This document shows positions 1-7,400 of a stretch of DNA of 12,632 nt, piece by piece. Both the position numbers and the translations under genes were made by a program. The number at the start of each line of letters is the position of its first letter. Within the stretch, counting starts at the first letter, position 1. Source of the DNA: Planoprotostelium fungivorum (Eukaryota; Evosea; Variosea; Cavosteliida; Cavosteliaceae); contig MDYQ01000414.1 of the NCBI GenBank assembly GCA_003024175.1, positions 1 to 12,632 of the forward strand, in the 5' to 3' direction. The notes below the pieces were generated by a model that was not told the DNA's origin, ran no database searches, and saw nothing but the letters and a program-made list of their open reading frames with translations.

Positions 1-57
1 CTCCTCCTCAGACCTATGGAGATCCGTACCTTCATCGTCACTGTCTCTCGCAAATAA
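1..57 (+). CDS. 3' end of a gene cut by the window edge, possibly GH38 alpha-mannosidase
   Basis: Frame 1 reads LLLRPMEIRTFIVTVSRK and then TAA at 55-57. The tail PMEIRTF followed by a few hydrophobic residues resembles, from memory, the C-terminus of lysosomal/class II alpha-mannosidases (glycoside hydrolase family 38), which trim mannose from N-glycans in lysosome, vacuole or Golgi. Only about 18 residues are visible, so the family call is tentative. That a gene ends here is better supported: the stop lies inside an AATAAA signal, as in YIF1 in this window. The bases ctcctcctcag at 1-11 also look like a splice acceptor, so the last exon might begin at position 12; the frame after it would be the same. 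Confidence 0.45.
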   Translation, partial: LLLRPMEIRTFIVTVSRK

Positions 58-58
58 A
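53..58 (+). terminator. AATAAA poly(A) signal overlapping the stop codon
   Basis: AATAAA at 53-58 contains the TAA stop (55-57) of the left-edge gene. It implies a 3' UTR of only a few tens of bases, and the next gene starts at 166. Confidence 0.5.
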
Positions 59-165
59 CAACTTCTACTCTCTTCATCTTCTCATCATGTGTTCGTGTCG
101 ATGACGATGACACCGAATTTTGGATGTGATCTACAACGAAGAAATTGGGCCGATCAGATCAGAAG

Positions 166-2032
166 ATGGCGACAGCTACAACTGTCTTTGATTATCTCAT
201 CTCTCTCCCTAGAGGTACCTTACATGCCCTCTATGCAGACCCATGGACTTGTCAAGCCATCTTCCGGTGATGTTCCGTCCAATCATCACACGCATTTACA
301 CTCTCACAGTGACCTCCACGGATTGGCTAAACAGTATGTCGTTCGTCTCATGTTCGTGTCTACTCCAATGAGTCTCAGCAGTCTTCTTAACTGGGTAAAG
401 CCTGATGAAATCTCTCAACACAAAGATTGTCTAGAGAAGTTAATCGCATTACACGTCTGTGAAGAGGTATCACGTGAGTTACCATTACGCACGGATCGTT
501 TATTTTAGAAGATGCTTTGTTCAAACTGATCGAGATAGAACCTCAAGGCCATATTCCATCAAAAAATCCTGACGGAAATCGTTTCATCCTCTTAAACAAA
601 ACATTTCAGATGAAGTTCAATGATACAATCGCCTCCGCCAAGTACGTCTCGTTCCTCTTTCACTCTCTTTCACACCCATCCCTCTCGTCTCTGCTCTTGT
701 CATCCCTCTCATCCATCACAGTCAGGAATCATGGTTGAAGCCTCTGGAGCCAACAGTCGACCAGAAGAAGATTGAGAAAGAGTTACAAGAATATTCACAG
801 AGATGTTTCGATGCCATATTGAACTCCATGCTCAATCCAAAAGAAACGAAGAGCCTCCACCCTTCGATTCAACGGCTAGTGCTTCAGACCGGTCTCATGT
901 GAGCATTTGAAATTCGAACGGTGGAAGATGGCGGGAAATGACTCTGTCTTTCCAGGGAGGAAGCGAAGAATTCTCTGCACATCACGAGCAAAGGATTCCA
1001 ATTTCTATTGTGGGACACGTACACACAGATCTGGACTCTACTCTTAGCTTACCTATCTACCACCGAGGTATTCCATCACATCATCATCCGATCATCACAT
1101 GGAATCCATGATGTCTGATGACGACAGAACCAAAGAGATGCACTATCTCTCATCTTCCAACTGTCTTTCCTCAAGATGGGCCAACACTACTCCACGAATC
1201 ATCTCTCTCCATCACATCTCCGTATCATCCAAGATCTATCTCTCTTTGGTCTCATCTACCAGAGAAGAGAGAACAATCGAACGGAAAAGAGCTTCTATCC
1301 AACACGATTGGCCATCGCTCTGTCTTCCACACAGAGTGCAGCTCACAACGGTAACACGCACACACACACTTCATCATCGGAGGGCTACATCATGATCGAG
1401 CAGAATTACAGAATGTATGCCTACACCAACTCGCCTCTGCAGATCGCCGTGCTGAAACAATTCGTAAAGATCACGTGAGAAGACGATGATGATGATGATG
1501 GACGCTGATGGAAGAGGACAGATACAAGTTACCGAATATGGTCATGGGAATGATATCGAGAGAATCTGTCAGAGATGCACTTCGTCACGGCATCACCGCC
1601 AATCAGATGATCGGTACGCATCACATCGACATCATCACCCACCATCACCACCACCGTCACGATGATCACGATCACCATCTCATCATCCATCAGGTTACAT
1701 GAGACAGCACGCTCATCCAGAGATGTTGAAAAACTTCCCAGTCGTTCCGGAAACAGTTGCAGATCAGATTCGACTGTGGGAAACAGAAAGATCTCGCATC
1801 AAATACGAGAAGGGCATCTATTACGAGAAATTTCCCTCTCCCGCAGCTCAGGCCAACGTGAGTTCGAACGTTACATTTCGAATCGATCGTCTACAACGAT
1901 GTAGATTGACTGGAACAGATGGTGGAGTATGCCAAACAGTTGGGAGTTCTCTTGTGGTCGAGTGACGCTGGATTCTTTGCAAAGGAGTCAGATCTGTTGA
2001 AGGAGTACATCAAGAAGGTCTCCAAGGCTTGA
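166..2032 (+). CDS. GTF2H4: TFIIH subunit p52 (GTF2H4 / Tfb2), 9 exons
   Basis: p52 is a core subunit of TFIIH, in the nucleus. It anchors and stimulates the XPB translocase and binds p8/TTDA, for transcription initiation and nucleotide excision repair. Exons: 166-266, 310-473, 509-641, 722-898, 956-1067, 1128-1474, 1522-1613, 1694-1857, 1919-2032. Together they give 467 residues, against about 462 in human. All phases close. Recognisable blocks in family order are: N-terminal YADPWTCQAIF then GLAKQYVVRLMFV; IQRLVLQTGLM; LIFQLSF; LFGLIYQRR; FYPTRLAIALSS; MIEQNYRMYAYT; PNMVMGMISRESV; HAHPEMLKNFPV; and DQIRLWETERSRIKYEKG in the C-terminal XPB/p8-binding part. The start (gaagATGG, A at -3) fits the family N-terminus. 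Intron 2 (474-508) is only 35 nt. Intron 8 (1858-1918) holds an inverted-repeat element. AATAAA begins right after the TGA. Confidence 0.95.
1622..1636 (+). repeat. Shared intronic word CACATCGACATCATC (copy in TFIIH p52 intron 7)
   Basis: This 15-mer lies in intron 7 (1614-1693) of the TFIIH gene. It recurs exactly in NAT10 intron 2 (8162-8176, minus strand). CATCACATCGACATCA (1619-1634) recurs exactly in intron 3 of the acetyltransferase gene (11043-11058, minus strand). In all three the word lies on the transcript strand. The surrounding intron is CAT/CAC-rich, so part of the match may be low complexity. Confidence 0.5.
1888..1908. repeat. Inverted-repeat element CTACAACG/TGTAG in TFIIH p52 intron 8
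   Basis: Positions 1888-1908 contain TCTACA, then ACGA, then TGTAGA, a perfect 6-bp hairpin with a 4-nt loop. The 21-nt block matches 6478-6498 in NAT10 intron 8 at 19 of 21 positions, although the two genes are unrelated. It occupies the 3' half of the 61-nt intron, ending 10 nt before the acceptor. TTCGAA occurs twice, inverted, in the 5' half of the same intron. Confidence 0.6.
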
Positions 2033-2033
2033 A

Positions 2034-2039
2034 AATAAA
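2034..2039 (+). terminator. AATAAA poly(A) signal of the TFIIH p52 gene
   Basis: AATAAA starts one base after the TGA stop (2030-2032). Convergent transcription from the next gene (stop at 2137, minus strand) leaves 104 bp for both 3' ends. Confidence 0.6.
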
Positions 2040-2136
2040 TTTTGTGAAATGTCTATTTAACTCTCTCTTCCTCAAATCGAATACAGTTAACGTGAAGCAT
2101 CAGAGTGAGTCTGATTCGTATTCCAATTCATTTGAA

Positions 2137-2818
2137 TCAAATGAAAGCGGCGACGAAAGCTGCAAGCAGGATACTGACACCCAGGTTTTCTGCTCCAGAT
2201 CTGGTGGTCGTATGCTTGTTGATATCAGTGGCACCGACTGCACCAGCCCCGTAGACGAAGCCAGAGAACTTGTCACCACAGATACGCTGTCTGTAGATGT
2301 TTCCGTTCTTCTCGCAGGGAGGTGCAACGTCGCCGGAGCTGCAAGGTTCGCCCGGAGTGTAGATAGTGATGTCAGCCGTCTGTAAAGAGCTGCACGAACT
2401 ATCAAAGTAGTTGAGGTAGACCTACTCATGTCAGCGAAAGAGAGGAGAGTATGGACGCACCTCGTCGGTGTCCTTGAGCAGGATACTCGGTTGGCCAGAC
2501 ATTACCAGTGACAAGATCGACTTTTGTTCTGTCGTTGGATCCACAGGCACCCAGTGGATCATTGTCGCTGCGGGTGGATGACTGGCACTGAGCATCGCTG
2601 AATGTTTCATAGGTGAATAGACTTCCCGAGAGGGTGTGCTTGACGTAATTCGAATTCTCAGGAGAACAGCTAGCGATCAGTTCTACGGGGAATATGTCGA
2701 CAGTCTCAGGTGCAGGGGAGGGACCACATCTTCGTGCAGTCTGTAGCCACTTGGCTATGGCATAGTAGTCGGCATAGATAGGTAGGATGAGACAGAATAA
2801 GAGGATAGCTGACCTCAT
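2137..2818 (-). CDS. Small Cys-rich secreted, probably GPI-anchored protein, 2 exons; no family recognised
   Basis: Exon 1 is 2818-2487 and exon 2 is 2398-2137, giving 197 residues. The 88-nt intron is GTATCC...GATAG and the phases agree. Exon 2 has no internal ATG, so a simple ORF scan misses it. The protein starts with a clear signal peptide (MRSAILLFCLILPIYA) and ends with a hydrophobic tail (LGVSILLAAFVAAFI) after a polar, small-residue stretch, as expected for a GPI-attachment signal. The mature part has eight cysteines, four per exon. Two of its stretches look alike (YETFSDAQCQSS...LGAC and IYTPGEPCSSG...PPC), suggesting a duplicated disulfide-bonded unit. An in-frame ATG lies 60 nt upstream (2878), but the signal peptide argues for 2818. 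The gene is convergent with TFIIH p52 and downstream of YIF1 on the same strand. The splice sites are my best model; a strong-looking GTGCGT donor at 2460 would need a different exon 1 frame. It is probably a cell-surface protein; I do not know its function. Confidence 0.7.
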
Positions 2819-2971
2819 GTTGTTGAGATCTATAAGATGAGTTCGCTGCGGGACGAGATGGCTGTGACAAATGCCCACACGTCAAGACAGACACGTTCCT
2901 GTTTCGTGTCGAGACATATTGGATCACCTCCTCTACAGCAACACGGAACAGCTGATGACATCAACCAAAGA

Positions 2972-2977
2972 TTTATT
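2972..2977 (-). terminator. AATAAA poly(A) signal overlapping the YIF1 stop
   Basis: On the minus strand the gene ends GAA TAA ATC, so the TAA stop (2975-2973) lies within AATAAA (2977-2972). Only 154 bp separate it from the start of the next gene on this strand (2818). Confidence 0.6.
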
Positions 2978-4141
2978 CAGAAGGAGCGGGGAGAGACAGA
3001 GAGGATGCAGACCAAGCACCGTAAGAGAGATAGTAACACAGGATGAGTTGGTTCACAGCAACTCCCATCAAGAAATAATTTCTCTTGTGTTTGGGACCGC
3101 CCATGGACATGTCAGGGAAGACGAGTTTCAGTGTCTTAACCTGCGACGATGATCGTCAGCTCATGTCGTGAAGAGATGGAGGAGTGATCACCATGAAGAT
3201 GGCACCACAGATGCTGGTGAAGATCAAGACGGCATAGAAGGGATATTGTCCAAAGATGAGACCGACCAACATGGTGAGGACAACACTGATGAACAGGTGA
3301 GATGCAGACATTATGATGATGAGATGATGTCGTCGAGATGATGTAGAGATGATATGATGGTGATCGTGTCGGCAGTGATGTAGGATCTGTCAGAATGTGA
3401 TCTCACCCGACGTATTTGTATGAACAGAACGAGACGATATCCAGGAAGGGAACAGTGTAAGCGTTGAGTAGGTAGAGAGACAACTTGATGAACGAGAATT
3501 CACTGATGAGAACAAAGAGTCCAGCGGAAGCCATCTTTCCCAGCACTTCGGGGGTGAACCTGTGATACGTGTGAATCGAAGATGAGATGATGGAGAGCCC
3601 ACTGTTTGGAGGCACCCATGATGTATCCGAAGATGAGGATGTAAGTGACGAATGCCATCAGTGGAATGTAGAGATCGGGTGCATTGATATCGTCTCGTGC
3701 GGGGAGGAAGACTTCGCTGTCGTTCTGTCTGTGAATTCTACGAGCCCATTGCTGTAAGAAATTGTGAGCTTCGTTGGAGGAGAGTTGGTTCGATTACCTT
3801 GTGTGCAATTGGGAAGAGTAAGAGTTTGATCTTGTTGATGACGTACGAATTGTTGACGTTGAAGTAGTATTTGAGCATGGACATGTTCTTTTGATACTGT
3901 GGCGATCATTAGAGAGAACGATGATTGCTAATCGAACCTGGAAAGCTGCATTCTGAGAGCCTCCCTTGAATAGGTCGAGACCGATTTTGGAGGCAACTTG
4001 TCCCATCGGTGTATCGACTAAACCGCTGAAATCGACTGGAGTATAAGCATTTCCTCCATTATTGTTCGGTGTAAACGTTGTGAATGAATTACCTCCATAA
4101 GGCGCACCGTTGGGATTGTAACCAGCACCTTCTTGATACAT
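2973..4141 (-). CDS. YIF1: YIF1 (Yip1-interacting factor), multi-pass ER-Golgi membrane protein, 6 exons
   Basis: YIF1 pairs with YIP1 in early secretory membranes and acts with Rab GTPases in ER-Golgi COPII/COPI traffic. Exons on the minus strand: 4141-3938, 3896-3798, 3751-3603, 3559-3407, 3285-3192, 3140-2973. These give 288 residues, against 293 in human YIF1A, and all phases close. Family marks are a Gly/Asn/Pro-rich cytosolic N-terminus, LKYYFNVNNSYVINKIKLLL, the hallmark NAPDLYIPLMAFVTYIL (about residue 124 onward), FTPEVLGKMAS, SYKYVG, and IFMVKTLKLVF across the last splice. Five hydrophobic segments follow the NAPDLYIP motif. Reading through intron 5 would give an early stop (LHDMS); splicing 3191-3141 restores the conserved last helix (YFLMGVAVNQLILCYYLSY). 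The start is supported by A at -3 and the usual N-terminal length. Intron 4 (3406-3286, 121 nt) is CATC-rich. Confidence 0.93.
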
Positions 4142-4493
4142 GATCTGATGTCTTTTTCGATGACAAACACGAAGTGCGAGTGTAGACGGTAAAAGATGAG
4201 AATAAATAGAATACAATTCCATTTCGTATCAAGCATAAAACTGTGCATTTTCAGTATCTCTGTTACAAACGCCCGGACGAGGTGTAGATCCACCGGAAAA
4301 CAACCGTTGGAGGCGACCAGGTCGAGCAAGTCTTCAGAGTTGGCTCCTCTACATGGCGAGAGGAGGACAATCCAGAACGGGTCTGTGCGACGGCCGCAAT
4401 GAGGTCGCGAAGGCGAGAGAGTGATCATCGAGTGAATACATGATGTTCATCACACGCAGCTTTAGAACATTCTTGTTTCATCTCCCTCGAATT
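4142..4493. other. Intergenic region between NAT10 3' end and YIF1 5' end
   Basis: This 352-bp stretch separates two minus-strand genes, so it should hold the NAT10 3' UTR/poly(A) site and the YIF1 promoter and 5' UTR. I could not assemble a convincing conserved protein in any frame; the two open stretches here (4196-4402 plus and 4428-4142 minus) resemble nothing I know. It contains GTGTAGACGGTA at 4180-4191, an exact 12-mer match to 6436-6447 in NAT10 intron 8. GGTGTAGAT at 4281-4289 matches 6488-6496, in the same order and orientation. A degraded copy of the intronic inverted-repeat element may therefore sit here. No AATAAA is seen for NAT10. Confidence 0.4.
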
Positions 4494-7400
4494 CTATTTC
4501 TTTCCCTTCTGCTTCTTGTTGGCGGGCTTGCTGCTCTCCTGATTTCCTCTCTTCTTTCCACCGTTGTCTCCCTTTCCAACCAATCTCTCGACTTCCTTCT
4601 CGATCTCCTTCTTTCCTTCCTCCGTCACTTCTACATCATCTGCATCTGTCTCAGTCACATCATCATCATCATCTGTAACTCACCCGAAGGTTGAGAGGGT
4701 AGCTTCTCCGTCGCCTTCTTCTTCTTCTCACTCATGCTACCCTCCACCGCTTGCTCTTGGATCTTCCTCAAGTTGGTCGAGACCTTTCTCATGACCTTGT
4801 TGAACAGAGCGAGCACCTGCGTCACCGGTAGGTTCAGCTCGGCCTGCATGACATCAGATGATGTCATCATGATCTCCTCACCCCAACTTCGTCCACCGAT
4901 TTGTTCTGCGATCCCATGCAAAGAACGATGGCAGACTGTACCGGACTGAAATTTCTTAGAATTTTCTCGATGACGTCATCATGATATCATACCTCATGTC
5001 CACTGCGATACCTCCCAGGAACACGAGCCTCGATATGAGAGGCAGCATGTCCATGATGACGTGGTAGTCGGACAGATTCGATGCGTAACTCTCGAGTCTC
5101 TTCAAATCGTAAGGAGAGAAGAAGAGGGAGAGCTGTTCTCGTCCCAAAGGTTCTTGAGATTTGGGACCCTTGGGATCTACAATGGACAGGGCCGTAGACG
5201 GAGAAAATCCGCGGAAAACTGAAGCGCTGAGGGAGACGAACCTGACAAATTCATCCATCTACAACCCGCCATTCCATCACCCCACCTCCTCTTGAAATCG
5301 ACGTGGAAACTGTTGAGCCAGTCACCTTCGACCTTCATCTCATCATCATCCGATCTCAATGACTTGATCATGATGCACGTGTTCTCCCCCGTCAAATCGT
5401 TCTTCGTCTGTCGGATGTAAACAGGCAGGTAACCTCCACGCGCCCAAAAGTTGTAGAGCTCGGGAGTTAAACCGTAAGACACGCCGACGTAGTTGAGAGG
5501 CTCCGCCTTTCGGTCTTTCAATTCAGTGAGAAGGGGAGGAAGGTTGGCTCTCGGTTTGATGCTCTCGCTCTGCAGATTTCCTTCTTTCGTCTTCTCTTTC
5601 TTCTTCTCTTCTCGTGTGTCTTCTTCTTCTTTTGACTGAACCAGCGTGAGTTGATTGTCATTTCTCACTTCTTCATCGATACGATCCACATAGACATCAC
5701 GCTTCACACGGTTTCACATCTCAACATTGAATCGCGACGAAATCATTCTTCACCTCGTCGACAGATACAATCTCTCCCTTGTAGTACGAGTGCAAGAGGT
5801 TCAGAGCCCTCGTGCCGTATTTCATCTTCTGATAATCTGGATGCGTGGCGATGCGAACGACTCTGGCGCCGGACAAGGTGGGAAAATCTGCATCTTGGTA
5901 CTGCTGAGAGATGGTCCACGGAATCAAATCTCCCGCAGCAGCTTTTCCTCGGCTGAACGAATCGATGGCGTGTTTCTTCGATATCCTACCCTCCAATGCC
6001 ACCTGTCACGTCGTCATCTACAATGCCGTTGTAGACGTCACGGGAAAATTTTCGCGGAAACGTCGATCTACAACGAGGACGTACCTGTACGGCGCAGAGG
6101 ATTTCAGGTAGACCCTTCTGCTTCGGATCCACTGGTCCGACCAACACGAAGAGATGATGAGCCGGTGCATCACTCATCAGAAGGAGGTCATCGGGCGAGT
6201 TCTTGTAGTGAGAAGAGACGAAGAGGGCGACCAATCTCTGCAAGAAAGATTCCGAGGCCTTGTGGTAAGAGAAGAGGGTGTCACGGTTGACGTAGTAGAG
6301 TTCACATTCGTCGGGGTGTGGAAAACCAGTGGGAATCTTTTGAACTTGAGATGCATCGAGGCAGAGGAGATCATTCAGCCACTTTTCAATTGGATCTCCT
6401 TGTGCGTAACTGGAGACGTGTCATCTACAATGATAGTGTAGACGGTACATTCTTAAAATAATAATTTGACGTTTGACCGTCTACAACGGTGTAGATGGAT
6501 GACTCACCGGATGGGTTCGGTCAGCTCGACCTCTCTCAGCATCCTTCCCGTCTTGCTCTTCTCACTCTGCTCTTTCAGTTGCTTGATCAGCTTCAAGCTG
6601 AGCGACCTTCCTGTCCCTTCGTAACCGTTGATGGTAGAGGACATGAAGACCAAGTATGGACCCAATAGAGATTTCACCAAAGGAAGAGGAATGGCTGCAG
6701 CCTCATCGATGACGACCAATTCGGCCTTTTCGAGTCAGAATTTTTCGGAGATTCCGAGGAAAATACGAGGAAAGTGCGAGGATGGGTCACCTGTCCCAAT
6801 TTGTGAGCGTCTTGGGGTTGGATGTACTGGATGGTCTGACGGTGCTCGCGGAAGAAGTTGACTCGGACGATGGCCTTGTTGAAATCGGGGTTGGTGCTCT
6901 GTACGATCTCGTAATCGGTGTGTTCTTTCATACCGACAGCCTCTAATCCCTGTCATGATGAGTCAGCATCATCACGATCATCTTCGATCGTCATCACATC
7001 ATCTCACGATCATCATCGATCTTGATCGCGATCGTGTCGATCATGTCACGAGATGACATCATCACATGAGATCATCGTCTCACCTTGAAAATAAACTCGA
7101 AGAGAGTCTTCAAGTTCTCCGGTGAGGGTGAAGTGACAAAGATGTTCGAATAACCGAAAGTCACGGCAGATGCGATGGCGAGACCGAGGGCAGCAGACTT
7201 TCCTCTTCCTCTTCCGGCCGTGAGCGTAACCGTAGATCTCAACGACTTTTCTGAGATGGCCTCGATGAAAGTCATGACGGCTTTGGCCTGGGAGGGGGTG
7301 AGCGTTGTAGATGGAAGATTCGAAGAATATTCTGACCTGTTCCACGGAACGAGTGGTTCCGACGATACTTCCTGCTGGCTCTACGTCCTTCAGACTCGCT

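Noticed and set aside
1351-1382. Candidate 32-nt intron GTAACA...GGAG in TFIIH p52
   Set aside because: Removing it breaks the frame. The unspliced frame is open and continues into the conserved MIEQNYRMYAYT block.
1640-1675. His/Asp-rich coding stretch (HHHHHRHDDHDHH) in the TFIIH gene
   Set aside because: It lies inside intron 7 (1614-1693). Splicing joins NQMIG to YMRQHAHPE, which fits p52 of other eukaryotes.
2029-2429. Overlapping ORFs on both strands at the TFIIH p52 3' flank
   Set aside because: Both are shadows of exon 2 of the secreted-protein gene, which is read in a third frame without an internal ATG.
2422-2460. Alternative intron in the secreted-protein gene using the strong GTGCGT donor at 2460
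   Set aside because: It joins exon 2 in frame only if the end of exon 1 is read in a different frame, which needs an extra 22-nt intron or a frameshift. The 2486-2399 intron closes without either.
3152-3191. YIF1 ending at ...PPSLHDMS
   Set aside because: This is read-through of intron 5. Splicing 3191-3141 restores MVKTLKLVF and the expected last membrane helix.
4655-4683. NAT10 ending in a poly-Met run (ELQMMMMM)
   Set aside because: The ATG repeat is intronic. Splicing 4683-4646 gives an acidic then Lys-rich tail typical of the family.
5727-6290. 187-codon plus-strand ORF opposite NAT10
   Set aside because: Antisense shadow of conserved NAT10 exons with no recognisable protein character.
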